In this document: positions 17,207 through 27,800 of the stretch, in pieces | How the letters are laid out: each line of letters begins with the position of its first letter | How positions within the stretch are numbered: position 1 is the first letter of the stretch | DNA from: Bacteroidota bacterium | Lineage (GTDB): Bacteria > Bacteroidota > Ignavibacteria > Ignavibacteriales > Ignavibacteriaceae | Assembly: GCA_023453665.1 (NCBI GenBank) | Contig: JAEXTA010000239.1 | Location: forward strand, 1 to 64,000 | Reading direction: 5' to 3' | Length of the DNA: 64,000 nucleotides | Position numbers and translations under genes: made by a program | Notes under the pieces: model-generated | What the model saw: only the letters and a program-made list of their open reading frames with translations | The model's database searches: none | What the model was told of the DNA's origin: nothing

Positions 17207-18877
17207 TTATTTTAAAAGCATCATCTTCCTTGTTCCAACGTAAGAACCGGATTGCAGTTTATAAAAATATATTCCGGACGGGAAGTCCGCCGCATCAAAA
17301 TTGACTTCATACGTTCCTGCAGATTTTTCTTCGTTAACAAGTGTAGCTATTTCATTACCTAGTATATCATAAACACGCAGCGTTAACAGAACGGGGGACG
17401 CATAATATGTGTCGCCTACCGCGTATTTAATTGTTGTTGTCGGATTAAATGGGTTGGGATAATTCTGCTCAAGACTAAATACATTGGGTTTTATAAATGA
17501 ACCCTCTACAATGTTCGAGTATTCATAGCTTCCATCAAAGTCTATCTGCTTTAATCTGTACTGATACTTTCCTGGTGTTATTACTTCATCTATAAATGAA
17601 TATGTTTGTGTTTGTGTTGTTGTTCCACTTCCATTTACAAATCCAATTACATTCCATTCTTCATTACCTACTGCCAATTGCCTATCGCCTACTTCCCTTC
17701 GCTCCACCTCAAACCCCCTGTTGTTTTGTTCTGATGACGTGCGCCAGTTAAGTGTTACTTTATTATGGTGTACATTCGCTTCAAAAGAAATTAATTCGAC
17801 AGGAAGTTGATTATCACTATCAGTGAAACGCCCGATATAGTTTAATGTTAAGCCTGATACGGTCTGACCAAATGAGCCGCCGATAATCATTGAACCGGTG
17901 TTAGTTTGTACTGCCATTGCATCAACCGACCCGCTTAAGCCTGTACCTAATGCTGACCATGTTGAACTTGAAATATTATACTTTGCAATTCTGTTTGCAG
18001 TGTTTCCACCCGCGGTTGTAAATAATCCGCCGACATAAATATCATCTCCGAAAGAAGTCATTGAAAATACACTTCCTCCCAGCCCCGTTCCCAATGCTGA
18101 CCAGTTTACCCCATCCCATTTTGCAATACGGTTGACAGTTTCACTTCCTGCAGTTTCAAATATTCCTCCGGCGTAAACAATTCCATTCTTTACTATCAGT
18201 GATCTTACTATGCCGAATATTCCTTCTCCCATTGGATTCCAATCAAACCCATTCCATACGGCAATACTTCTGACATCTTTTCTTCCTGCAACATTAAAAT
18301 ATCCGCCGGCATAAACGTTATTTCCATCAACTGCAATTGCATCAACTTCATTATTTATTCCTTCTCCCAATGCAGACCAGGAAGTCCCATCCCATTTAGC
18401 GATGTGGTTAGCCGCAACTCCTCCAGCTTGAGTAAAAAAGCCTCCTGCATAAAGATCAGTTCCACTAACGGCAAGAGATAAAACCAATTCATTTAATCCT
18501 TCACCAAGCGCTGACCAGCTTACCCCATCCCATTTTGCTATGTTATTTACAGGAACACCGCCCGCTATTGAAAAATTTCCAGCGGCATAAACATCATTGC
18601 CTATTACAGCAAGTGATGTGACCTGACCATTTACGCCTCCTCCAAGTGACGACCAATTTGTTCCGTTCCATTTTGCAATTCTGTTAACCTGTATGCCACC
18701 AGCAAAAGTAAAAAGTCCGCCCACATATACATCATTTCCAATAACAGCAACCGCGTCTACTGTTGTACTCATACCTCCAGACATAGCAAACCATTCTACT
18801 GCGGATTGTGATTGGGAAAAATTTGATGAAATAAAGATCAGTGTCAGCAAAATCATTTTTTGTAAAGATTTATACAT
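17207..18877 (-). CDS. T9SS-exported beta-propeller-like protein with seven 46-residue repeats
   Basis: The start is ATG at 18875-18877, preceded by GAGGTGCACA; a longer frame upstream has no ribosome site and would bury the signal peptide. The 556-residue product has a signal peptide (about 1-22) and seven tandem repeats of about 46 residues with the pattern W-x-ALGxGLxxxVxSLAVxGxDLYAGGxFxxAGG-x(4)-NxIAKW. Seven blades suggest a beta-propeller of the delta-60 type. A fibronectin-like linker and a T9SS sorting domain follow (NYPNPFNPTTTIKY, YDILGNEIATLVNEEKSAGT). Surface-exposed; ligand unknown. Confidence 0.85.
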   Translation of the reverse strand: MYKSLQKMILLTLIFISSNFSQSQSAVEWFAMSGGMSTTVDAVAVIGNDVYVGGLFTFAGGIQVNRIAKWNGTNWSSLGGGVNGQVTSLAVIGNDVYAAGNFSIAGGVPVNNIAKWDGVSWSALGEGLNELVLSLAVSGTDLYAGGFFTQAGGVAANHIAKWDGTSWSALGEGINNEVDAIAVDGNNVYAGGYFNVAGRKDVRSIAVWNGFDWNPMGEGIFGIVRSLIVKNGIVYAGGIFETAGSETVNRIAKWDGVNWSALGTGLGGSVFSMTSFGDDIYVGGLFTTAGGNTANRIAKYNISSSTWSALGTGLSGSVDAMAVQTNTGSMIIGGSFGQTVSGLTLNYIGRFTDSDNQLPVELISFEANVHHNKVTLNWRTSSEQNNRGFEVERREVGDRQLAVGNEEWNVIGFVNGSGTTTQTQTYSFIDEVITPGKYQYRLKQIDFDGSYEYSNIVEGSFIKPNVFSLEQNYPNPFNPTTTIKYAVGDTYYASPVLLTLRVYDILGNEIATLVNEEKSAGTYEVNFDAADFPSGIYFYKLQSGSYVGTRKMMLLK

Positions 18878-19043
18878 TGTGCACCTCAGATTAGATTTAA
18901 TAAATATATTTAGACCGGGGAATAGGTGGATGTATTGTTTAGTGCAAGCTGACAAAAGATCGGGACATGGAAGAAATATGAGGGGAGAATATTTCTATCC
19001 TCCCTGACTCTGAGATGATTTTCAAACGATGGATATAAATCAA

Positions 19044-20606
19044 CTACTTCAGTAACAACATTTTTTTTACATAGGAGTTATTTCCCGCTGTAAGCTTGTA
19101 CAAATAGATACCGCTTGATAAATCGTTTGCATCAAAGATAACCTCATATGCACCCGCAGTTTTTTCTTCGTTAACAAGTGTAACTATTTCATTACCAAGC
19201 ACATCATACACTTTCAAAATCACATCTGACATTTCACTTTTGACATTTGACGGAATCGTAAATTTAATTTTTGTGGATGGGTTAAAGGGGTTTGGGTAGT
19301 TTTGTTCTAAAGTAAAATCATTTACGATATTTTTTTCATCAATACCTGTCGGAGATTGAAATTCATAAGCTCCGATATCATACCCGCTGCCTTGCGGACG
19401 GGCAACACCATCTTTATCAGTCAGTACAACTGAATTAACTAACGAAGTTCCTGTGTTTGTCGCCTGTGCATTTTCAAGAAGATGATAATCATTCCCGGTC
19501 GGATTTGCGAAAATTAGATTCTCAGCAACAGCAATTTGTGAATTCATATCATATCCCATTGATTGCCATGACGATAAGCTCATGTTGCTGCTGCCGTCAT
19601 CATCACTTAACCTGTTAACAAGAATATTATAATCACTTGTGAATCCTGTTTTGGATTCATCGTCTATACAAATACTTCCCCTGAAGCTGTGATAGTTAAT
19701 AAGGATGTTGTTGTATAAAGTATTTCCTATCGAGCCGTTAACAACCAGCACTCCCCATCTGCCGTTTGTTGGCATTATAACAGTGTTATTAAAAATCTTA
19801 TTGTTCTTTGACGGCTCACCCCCGTCAATCTGGTACATTGCAATGCCTGTTGCAAAATTATTATAGATAATGTTGTTGAAAACTTTTGAGTCCTGCACAC
19901 CATCCATATTTATTGCTGACCCGCCGCCGAGTCCGTTACCATGAATTATATTACCCGCAACAACTGCGTCACTGATAATGCCGTCATCACCCATAGATAT
20001 ATCCCCGTTCATGTGAATGCCGCACCCGTTGTTGTTAAATGAGTGATTGTTGATTATCACGGGTCTGTCGCCGCTGTTGGATACATAAATTCCATGTTCA
20101 TCTTCACTGCTTGAACATGAATTATTTTCGATATGCAGATCATCAGCAAAGCCAGAGAAAATTCCCCAGCGATAATTATCTGCACAGACATTATTCTTAA
20201 TAGTTACATTATCAGAAAGCACAATTCTTATTCCCGCTCTCGGCTGATCGACAACTGTAAAACCATCAATTACAATCCATGAACCGTTTTCGATATTTAT
20301 TCCATCGGGAGTTGTTGTATTGCGAACATTAATAATTACGTTTTCGCTTTCGGCTTTAAATGTGATTTGGTTTGACTGCGTACCGTCTGTACGGATATCA
20401 AAACCGACGTACGTTCCGTTAAAAACAAATACTGAATCTCCAGCGTTTACCTGGTTTGCTGCATATTGAAGTGTTGCAAACGCAGTTGCCGGTGTTAGTC
20501 CGTTGTTTGAATTACTACCTGTAGTTGATACATAATATTTTGTTTGCGCATCAGTAAAAGAAATGAAAAGTATATTTACTATTAAAACAGTAATTAAATT
20601 TTTCAT
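19044..20606 (-). CDS. T9SS-exported right-handed beta-helix protein
   Basis: The 520-residue product has a signal peptide (about 1-20), a DUF1565/pectate-lyase-type opening (YYVSTTGSNSNNGLTPATAF, about 24-43) and about 280 residues of parallel beta-helix rungs with N-N-x-I/V and GI-x-x pairs (NNHSFNNNGCGIHMNG, KVFNNIIYNNFATGIAMY). It ends with a T9SS sorting domain (NYPNPFNPSTKIKF). Such folds bind or cleave polysaccharides, but no lyase catalytic residues were pinned down. AAGGAG precedes the ATG. It is the third T9SS cargo gene in a row on this strand. Confidence 0.85.
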   Translation of the reverse strand: MKNLITVLIVNILFISFTDAQTKYYVSTTGSNSNNGLTPATAFATLQYAANQVNAGDSVFVFNGTYVGFDIRTDGTQSNQITFKAESENVIINVRNTTTPDGINIENGSWIVIDGFTVVDQPRAGIRIVLSDNVTIKNNVCADNYRWGIFSGFADDLHIENNSCSSSEDEHGIYVSNSGDRPVIINNHSFNNNGCGIHMNGDISMGDDGIISDAVVAGNIIHGNGLGGGSAINMDGVQDSKVFNNIIYNNFATGIAMYQIDGGEPSKNNKIFNNTVIMPTNGRWGVLVVNGSIGNTLYNNILINYHSFRGSICIDDESKTGFTSDYNILVNRLSDDDGSSNMSLSSWQSMGYDMNSQIAVAENLIFANPTGNDYHLLENAQATNTGTSLVNSVVLTDKDGVARPQGSGYDIGAYEFQSPTGIDEKNIVNDFTLEQNYPNPFNPSTKIKFTIPSNVKSEMSDVILKVYDVLGNEIVTLVNEEKTAGAYEVIFDANDLSSGIYLYKLTAGNNSYVKKMLLLK

Positions 20607-20854
20607 GTTAACTCCTTAATTTCTGGTTAACCATAATTTCCCGGTTAAGAACAAATCAATTTAAGTACCACCAAGAGAATATCTTTTAATGATTAAACTA
20701 TCAACCCGGTTCAAAATTTTTTAGTAAGAATTACGCTTTCATGTAAAAAACTCATTTGAAATATTTGCCATTCCTTTTATGTATAAATTCTTTTACTTCA
20801 GAATGAATCGGGTTAAATTCCGCATAACAAATTTTTGTTCTAATAGGAGATGTT

Positions 20855-22915
20855 ATGTATAAGAATCTTATCGCTGTTCTTTTAATTATCGCTCTGCCTT
20901 TTTTCACTTTAGCACAAAAGCGCGCTTTCACAATTGAAGATCTTTACAAAGTTAAAAATGTAGGAGCCCCTGTCGTTTCTCCATCGGGAAACAAAATCGC
21001 TTACACCGTTTCTGAATCTTTCCTATCAACCGGAAAATCCTCAACAAATGTTTATGTGATGAATGCTGATGGCACAGAGCCAGTCAGTATAACATCTAAA
21101 ACCCCCGGGGGTTATTCACCAATTTGGAACGGTGATGATGAAGTCTATTTTTCAACATCCGGACAGGTTTACAGTTATTCATTCAATACACATAAAACGT
21201 TGAAGATTACTGATTTTAATATGGGTGTTTCCGATCCCGTATTATCGAATGATGGAAGATTTATACTGTTCACTTCTGAAATATTTCCTGAGTGCGGAGT
21301 TGAAAATGACTGCAATAAAGAACTTGATGAATCAGTATCGACCGGTCCTTTACAGGCTTATGTGACTGATGAACTTTTATTCCGTCACTGGACTGATTAC
21401 AAAGGAAGTAAAGAATCTGCGCTTATACTTTATGATATTGATGAAGATGAATACCAGCTTATTGCAACGAGTGATGTGCTTTCCGGTATGTATTTACTCG
21501 GTGGAAGTGTTAAGTATAATTTTTCTCCTGACAGTAAAGAAATATGTTTTGTTTCATCTCCTGAAAAAAATCTTGCGGCTTCAACAAATGCTGATATGTA
21601 TATATTCCAGATTGGCGACACAGTTTCAAAAAATATTACTTCGTCAAATAAAGCCTGGGATGGTCATCCTGTGTATTCACCTGATGGAAACTATATTGCT
21701 TATAAAATTCAGTTAACACCGGATTATGAAGCTGACCGATACCGTGTCGCAATTTACAATCGTAACACAAATCAAAGCGAAGTACTTACTGAAGCGTTTG
21801 ATTATACTGTTGATAATCTCACTTGGTCGGATGATTCGCACTCAATTTATTTTAATGCTGATTACCAGGGATATTCTCCGGTTTATAAAGTTGATATCCA
21901 GACAAAAAAAGTTGATAAAGTAACTGATGATAAATCGATATTCGGTTTTACTCTTCCCGATGCTGATTCAAAAATGTATGTGATGTACAGAGAAGTTGGA
22001 AAGCCGGGAGAAATTTATTCCTTCAACACAAAAGATAAAGTTTATAATCAATTGACATTTTTGAATAAGGAATTTCTCGAAGAGGTTGATGTTCGTCCCG
22101 CCGAACAAATGTGGATTAAGGGTGCGGACGGAATTCCTGTTCACGTTTTTATTGTCAAACCTCACAATTTTGATCCGAATAAAAAATATCCTTTGGTGCT
22201 TAATGTTCATGGCGGACCGCAATCACAATGGATGGATTCATTCCGTGGTGACTGGCAGGTTTATCCCGGATGCGGTTATGTTGTAGCATTTCCAAATCCA
22301 CATGGTTCAACTGGATATGGAAGTAAATATACCGAAGCTATTTCGGGAGATTGGGGTGGTAAAGTATATGAAGATGTAATGAAAGTAACTGATGAACTTG
22401 AAAAACTGCCTTATGTTGATAAAGACAGGATAGGCGCAATGGGCTGGTCCTACGGCGGCTATATGATGAACTGGCTGCAGGGAAAAACCAAACGCTTCAA
22501 ATGTCTTGCCTCAATGATGGGAATATTTGATATCGAATCCATGTGGGGAGTGACCGAAGAACTATGGTTTGTTAATTGGGATATGAAAGGACAGCCCTGG
22601 AAATCAGAACTTTATAAAAAGTTTTCTCCATCAAATTTTGTTGAAAACTTTTCAACACCAACTCTTATTATAACCGGAGAAAAAGATTACCGTGTTTCAT
22701 ACACACAAAGCATACAATACTTTACAACGCTTAGAACATTGGGAATAGACAGCCGTCTTGTGATATTCAAAAATGACGGACACTGGCCAAGCGGTGTAAA
22801 ATCAATGCCTTTGTATTACAATGCACATCTTGAGTGGTTCCATAAATATCTTGGCGGTGATCCGGCACCGTATGATTCAAAAGAAATGGTCAAGAATACT
22901 GTGTTCAAAGATTAA
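20855..22915 (+). CDS. S9-family prolyl-oligopeptidase-like aminopeptidase
   Basis: The 686-residue product has a signal peptide (about 1-20, ending TLAQ), a TolB/WD40-like propeller (about 40-390; SPDGNYIAYKIQL and SPSGNKIAYTV blades) and a C-terminal alpha/beta hydrolase. The triad is visible: Ser in GWSYGGYM (about 532), Asp in GEKDYRV (about 610) and His in NDGHWPS (about 642). It resembles DPP5 and acylaminoacyl peptidases that release dipeptides or acyl-amino acids in the periplasm. AGGAGATGTT precedes the ATG. Confidence 0.92.
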   Translation: MYKNLIAVLLIIALPFFTLAQKRAFTIEDLYKVKNVGAPVVSPSGNKIAYTVSESFLSTGKSSTNVYVMNADGTEPVSITSKTPGGYSPIWNGDDEVYFSTSGQVYSYSFNTHKTLKITDFNMGVSDPVLSNDGRFILFTSEIFPECGVENDCNKELDESVSTGPLQAYVTDELLFRHWTDYKGSKESALILYDIDEDEYQLIATSDVLSGMYLLGGSVKYNFSPDSKEICFVSSPEKNLAASTNADMYIFQIGDTVSKNITSSNKAWDGHPVYSPDGNYIAYKIQLTPDYEADRYRVAIYNRNTNQSEVLTEAFDYTVDNLTWSDDSHSIYFNADYQGYSPVYKVDIQTKKVDKVTDDKSIFGFTLPDADSKMYVMYREVGKPGEIYSFNTKDKVYNQLTFLNKEFLEEVDVRPAEQMWIKGADGIPVHVFIVKPHNFDPNKKYPLVLNVHGGPQSQWMDSFRGDWQVYPGCGYVVAFPNPHGSTGYGSKYTEAISGDWGGKVYEDVMKVTDELEKLPYVDKDRIGAMGWSYGGYMMNWLQGKTKRFKCLASMMGIFDIESMWGVTEELWFVNWDMKGQPWKSELYKKFSPSNFVENFSTPTLIITGEKDYRVSYTQSIQYFTTLRTLGIDSRLVIFKNDGHWPSGVKSMPLYYNAHLEWFHKYLGGDPAPYDSKEMVKNTVFKD

Positions 22916-22954
22916 TTAGAAAATTAAATTAGTACCACAAGAATTGGAGGTATA

Positions 22955-23158
22955 ATGGCACGTAACATTATCGGAGTAATCGTCGGTTATCTATCAATGT
23001 CTGTTTTTATGTTTATTACATTCACAGGATTATATTTTGCATTGGGTGCTGATGGTGCATTTGAGCCCGGCTCTTATAAGGTATCATCAATATGGATCAT
23101 CGCCAGCATTTTAATTGGAATTCTTACTGCTTTATTAGGAGGATGGATTGCACATTGA
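22955..23158 (+). pseudogene. 5' part of a frameshifted small membrane protein gene
   Basis: GGAGG lies 7 bp before the ATG. The 67-residue frame encodes two membrane helices (about 5-28 and 47-65) and stops at TGA 23156-23158 just after GGWIAH. The next frame continues without a break as LISKNPKAGLFLAGIVLLFG, the natural continuation of such a protein, so the original gene was probably 22955-23397 (about 147 residues, three to four helices). One base appears to be missing near 23155. Function unknown. Confidence 0.6.
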
Positions 23159-23397
23159 TTTCAAAGAACCCAAAGGCTGGATTATTTTTAGCAGGAATTG
23201 TTTTGTTATTCGGAATTATTTTCGCTATCCCCGCTCTTAATGTTTCTGATGAAGAAATGAATAAAGTACGGGATGGAAACGTCTCAAATTTTGAGGCTAT
23301 GCAAAATGCAAAACAACCTCCTTTAATTGCATTGTTAAATCCTTTGATCGGGGCGGCAGGTGTGTTTATTGGTTCAAGATTTAAGAAAAAGCCATGA
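23155..23397 (+). pseudogene. 3' part of the frameshifted small membrane protein gene
   Basis: This frame picks up at the stop of the preceding piece and encodes a membrane helix (KAGLFLAGIVLLFGIIFAIP), a short polar loop (DEEMNKVRDGN) and a final hydrophobic segment ending GSRFKKKP. No ribosome site stands at a plausible internal start. It is open upstream to an ATG at 23092, but residues from there read the other frame of the 5' part. No classical slippery heptamer is present at the junction, which favours a mutation or sequence error over programmed shifting. Confidence 0.55.
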
Positions 23398-23426
23398 TTT
23401 CATAATTCATTCAGAGATTTAAAATA

Positions 23427-23455
23427 AAAAAGGCGTCTGATCAGGACGCCTTTTT
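23427..23455. terminator. Bidirectional terminator
   Basis: AAAAAGGCGTC (23427-23437) pairs with GACGCCTTTTT (23445-23455) around a 7-nt loop. The symmetrical A/T ends let it terminate the convergent genes on both sides. Confidence 0.85.
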
Positions 23456-23475
23456 GAATCAAACTAAAAATATCA

Positions 23476-23727
23476 TTAACCTTTCGGTTTAGCTTCGTTA
23501 ACTACGATATTTCTACCTTTCAATTCTGAATTGTGTAATGCTTTAATTGCATTACCTGCATCCGTGGAATTCCCCATTTCAACAAAACCGAAACCTCTAG
23601 ATCGTCCGGTCTCGCGGTCTTTAATAACTTTTGCTGAAACAACTTCGCCGTGTTTCTCAAAAGTTGATTGTAAAACAGAGTCATCAACTGACCAGGGGAG
23701 TGATCCCACAAATAATTTAGTACTCAC
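23476..23727 (-). CDS. Small RRM-domain RNA-binding protein
   Basis: The best start is GTG at 23725-23727, preceded by AGAGG; it gives 83 residues starting with (M)STKLFVGSLPW. The whole protein is one RNA recognition motif: RNP2 is LFVGSL near the start and RNP1 is RSRGFGFVEM at about 42-51. Such short bacterial RRM proteins bind single-stranded RNA and are often cold- or stress-induced. The upstream open frame (18 codons) lacks a ribosome site. A second RRM gene lies 850 bp away on the same strand. Confidence 0.88.
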   Translation of the reverse strand: MSTKLFVGSLPWSVDDSVLQSTFEKHGEVVSAKVIKDRETGRSRGFGFVEMGNSTDAGNAIKALHNSELKGRNIVVNEAKPKG

Positions 23728-23904
23728 TAAAGAACCTCTAAAAATAATTAATAAATAAAAAATCCGGTTAAAACCGGACACCCAAAGCTATCTATTGGCT
23801 GAATAATAACCAAATTAATTTTTAGGCTGAAAAACAATTGTTTTTTTAACTATTGATAAATTCAGATAAATTGCACACTGTAATTTGATTAAAAGGTAAA
23901 TCCG

Positions 23905-24324
23905 ATGGAAATTGATGTAACAACCCCAGCGCTATTATTTCCAGCTATATCTTTACTATTGCTTGCTTATACAAATAGATTTTTAACCCTTGCAACTTTA
24001 ATCCGCTCCCTTCATAAAAATTACAAATCCGATCCGCACGAAGTTATTCTTGAGCAAATTGCAAATCTTCGTAAGCGGGCACATCTAATTAAACAAATGC
24101 AGGCAGTTGGTGTTGCCAGTTTGTTTTTGTGTGTGTTGTGTATGTTTTTATTATTTGCCGGTCAGATAGAGTTTGGAAAGTATATCTTCGGGGTTAGTAT
24201 TTTGCTGCTTATGTGGTCTCTTGTTTTATCAATGCGTGAAATAGCTATTTCGGTTGATGCTCTTGAATTGCACTTGAGCGATATAGAAAAACCAGCCTCG
24301 CAAAAAAGAGAGGCTGGTTCTTAA
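23905..24324 (+). CDS. DUF2721-family membrane protein
   Basis: The 139-residue product fits the DUF2721 pattern: an N-terminal membrane helix (TPALLFPAISLLLLAYTNRF), a conserved polar helix with LATLIRSLHKNYK and LRKRAHLIKQMQ, then two membrane helices (about 69-92 and 97-117), and a soluble tail with ELHLSDIEK. Function is unknown. Its last codons (24291-24318) also encode the terminator stem of the convergent RRM gene, so the two transcripts share this DNA. Confidence 0.8.
   Translation: MEIDVTTPALLFPAISLLLLAYTNRFLTLATLIRSLHKNYKSDPHEVILEQIANLRKRAHLIKQMQAVGVASLFLCVLCMFLLFAGQIEFGKYIFGVSILLLMWSLVLSMREIAISVDALELHLSDIEKPASQKREAGS
24291..24318 (-). terminator. Terminator of the Gly-rich RRM gene, inside the convergent gene
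   Basis: On the minus strand ACCAGCCTC (24318-24310) pairs with GAGGCTGGT (24299-24291) and is followed by TTTTTCTATA. It lies inside the last codons of the plus-strand DUF2721 gene. Confidence 0.7.
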
Positions 24325-24328
24325 TAGA

Positions 24329-24679
24329 CTAAAACCTTCTTCGGTTTTGACCACCGCCTGAAGATCTTCCACCACCTCCGCCGCTGCCGCCACGATGTCC
24401 GCCGCCGCCTCCGCCGCCCGGCCTGCGGTTGTTGTCGCGTTTTGGTCTCGCTTCATTAACGGTGATCTTTTTTCCTTTAACTTCTTTTGTATTTAATTCA
24501 TTAATTGCTTTTTGTGCTTCTGCAAGTCCAGGCATTTCAACAAACCCAAAACCTTTTGATTGCTGAGTAAATAGATCCCGGATTACTTTTACTTCACGAA
24601 CCTGCCCAAACTCCGAAAATAATCCCATAAGATCATCTTCGTTAACATCATTGGATAGATTGCCAACGAATATATTCAT
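24329..24679 (-). CDS. RRM RNA-binding protein with Gly/Arg-rich tail
   Basis: The 116-residue product is one RRM (RNP2 IFVGNL at 3-8; RNP1 KGFGFVEM at about 42-49) followed by an RPGGGGGGGHRGGSGGGG-type tail from about residue 86. This architecture matches cyanobacterial-type glycine-rich RNA-binding proteins used as RNA chaperones, often at low temperature. AAGGAG precedes the ATG. The Gly/Arg tail may aid RNA binding or condensation (inference). It is a single-gene unit. Confidence 0.9.
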   Translation of the reverse strand: MNIFVGNLSNDVNEDDLMGLFSEFGQVREVKVIRDLFTQQSKGFGFVEMPGLAEAQKAINELNTKEVKGKKITVNEARPKRDNNRRPGGGGGGGHRGGSGGGGGRSSGGGQNRRRF

Positions 24680-24895
24680 TTTGACTCCTTAAAAATTTTT
24701 GTTTGATAATTTATTCACGCATCACAAAAGGTGATGTGTATATCCTGTAGTTAAAAACGAGAATGTATAATGCGGACTGTCTTCAAATTTTTATGCAGGC
24801 ATCTGTAAGATATAGTAATTATCAAACAAAACAAATGAATATTTGATGATATCTTTTTAACGATACTATTTACGCAATTCTATTAAATAAAATTA

Positions 24896-27800
24896 TTAGT
24901 AAGACAAAACCGGACTCAACCATCTTTCAACTTCATCAACACTCATTCCTTTGCGCCTGTGATAATCGATTACCTGGTCTTTACCTATCTTACCAACATT
25001 AAAATATTTTGCATCACGATGGGCAAAGTATAATCCGCTTACACTTGCGGCAGGGTACATTGCCATGCTTTCCGTAAGTTTAATCCCTATATTGTTTTCC
25101 ACATCAAGTGTAGAAAAAATAATTGGTTTCTCCGTATGATCCGGTTGTGCCGGGTAACCCGGCGCAGGACGAATACCTGTATATTTTTCATGGATCAGAT
25201 CTTCGTTAGTTAAACTTTCTTCAACTGCATAACCCCAAAGTTCTTTTCTTACTTTTTCATGCATACATTCTGCAAAAGCTTCAGCAAGCCTGTCTGCAAT
25301 TGATTTAACCAATATGCTTTTATAATCATCGTGATCTTTCTCGAATTGTTTGATGAGCTTTTCTATACCTATTCCGGCAGTCACAGCAAACATTCCTATA
25401 TAATCTTCAGCTTCAGATTCTTTAGGAGCTATAAAATCTGCCAGCGCATAATTTGGCTGTCCTTCTGTTTTTTGCTGCTGCTGTCTTAAAGTATGTAAGA
25501 CCTGCTTAACAACCTGTCTCGAATTATCATTATAAATTTCAATATCATCTTCACCTACTGAGTTTGCCGGATAAAGCCCCACTATTCCGTTTGCTGTTAA
25601 AAGATTTTCCTTTATTATTTTATCAATAAGTGCATTTGCATCATCAAAAAGTTTTTTTGCTTCATTGCCGTAATCTGAATGATTAAAGATTGCCGGATAT
25701 TTTCCTTTAAGTTCCCATGTTTGAAAGAATGGTGTCCAGTCAATATAATTTCTCAGTTTAGTAAGTGGAAAATTTCTGAAAGTGCTTATCCCCAATACAG
25801 TTGGTCTAATTATTTTTTCCTTTGACCAGTCAATCCTGAATTTGTTGGCTCTTGCGGCTTCGAGCGAAATATAATTTTTTTCAGAGGTTCTTTTTGAGTG
25901 ATCGTCTCTTACCCTCTGATACTCTAGCGCGACTGAGTTAAGAAAATTATTTCTGTCTGTTTCATTCTCACTTAAAAGATTACTTACAACCGGAACACTT
26001 CTGGATGCATCCAGCACATGAATAACCGGATTATCATAGTGCGGCGCTATCTTTACTGCCGTATGTACTCGTGATGTTGTTGCCCCGCCGATCAACAGCG
26101 GAAGTTTCATTCCGCGTCTTTGCATTTCTTTTGCAACGTGAACCATTTCCTCCAATGATGGTGTGATCAACCCGCTCAAACCTATAACATCAACTTTTTC
26201 ATCTATCGCTGCCTGGAGAATTTTGTCTGAATGAACCATAACTCCAAGATCAATTACTTTGTAGTTGTTGCAACCAAGCACAACCCCGACAATATTTTTT
26301 CCTATATCATGGACGTCTCCTTTGACGGTTGCCAGAAGTACTTTCCCCTGTTCCTTTGAGTTCTGGTTTAGTTCTTTTTCCGCTTCTATAAAAGGAATAA
26401 GATAAGCGACTGCTTTCTTCATGACTCTTGCGCTTTTAACTACCTGAGGAAGAAACATTTTTCCTGAACCAAAAAGATCTCCAACTATATTCATTCCGTC
26501 CATTAACGGTTGTTCAATAACTTCAATGGGTCTTGAGAATTTTTGCCGGGCTTCTTCAACATCAATCTCGATATAATCAACAATACCTTTTACTAATGCA
26601 TGCTTTAATCGTTCTTCAACGGAATTGTTTCTCCAATCCTTTTCCTGGATTTCAGTTTTATCTTTTTGTTTTATTGTTTCCGCAAATGAAATAAGCTGTT
26701 CTGTAGCATCTGCACGTCGGTTCAACAATACGTCTTCAACTTTTTCAAGAAGCTCTTTGGGGATTTCTTCATACACTTCAAGCTGTCCTGCATTAACTAT
26801 GCCCAGATCCATTCCGGCTTTTATTGCGTGATAAAGAAATGCTGAGTGCATTGCTTCTCTAACAACATCATTCCCGCGAAATGAAAACGAAACATTGCTA
26901 ACACCGCCGCTTACTTTTGAGTATGGTAAATTCTGTTTTATCCATAACGCCGCCTCTATATAATCGACAGCATAGTTGTTATGTTCTTCAATCCCGGTAG
27001 CAACTGTAAGAATATTCGGATCGAAAATTATATCCTGTGGAGAGAAGCCGACTTCTTCGGTTAATATCTGGTATGCACGTTCACAAATCCTTATTCGTCT
27101 TTCAAATGAATCTGCCTGTCCCTTTTCATCAAATGCCATTACAATTACAGCCGCACCATAACTTAAAACTTTCCGGGCATGTTCTTTAAAAACTTGTTCG
27201 CCTTCTTTAAGGCTTATTGAATTAACAATCCCTTTTCCCTGCAGACACTTTAGACCGGCTTCGATAACTGACCATTTTGACGAATCAATCATAACAGGAA
27301 GTTTAGCGATGTCCGGTTCTGCAGCCATCATATTAAGAAACTTTGTCATCACTTCTTCTGAATCAAGCATTCCTTCATCAACATTTACATCAAGAATTTG
27401 CGCACCGCCTTCCACCTGATCGCGGGCAACAGTCAGGGCTTCTTCATATTTACCTTCTTTGATGAGCCGTGCGAATTTTTTTGAACCCGTGACGTTTGTA
27501 CGTTCCCCAATGTTAATAAAGTTTGATTCAGGATAAACTATAACCGGTTCCATTCCGCTCAGGCTAAGTAATTTTTTTTCTCCGGGAATTTTTCGCGGAT
27601 TATAATCTTTAATAATCTCTGCAATTTCTTTTATATGATCAGGAGTTGTTCCGCAGCATCCACCAACAATATTAATAAATCCGCTTTCTGCAAATTCTTT
27701 TAACGTTGATGCCATAGTCGCCGGTGTTTCATCATATTGGCCCATCTCGTTTGGCAATCCTGCATTTGGATAAACAGAGAGATTTACACTTGCAATGTTT

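Noticed and set aside
23140..23165. Programmed -1 frameshift in the split membrane-protein gene
   Set aside because: No X-XXY-YYZ heptamer or strong downstream pseudoknot is visible, so a plain indel is more likely.
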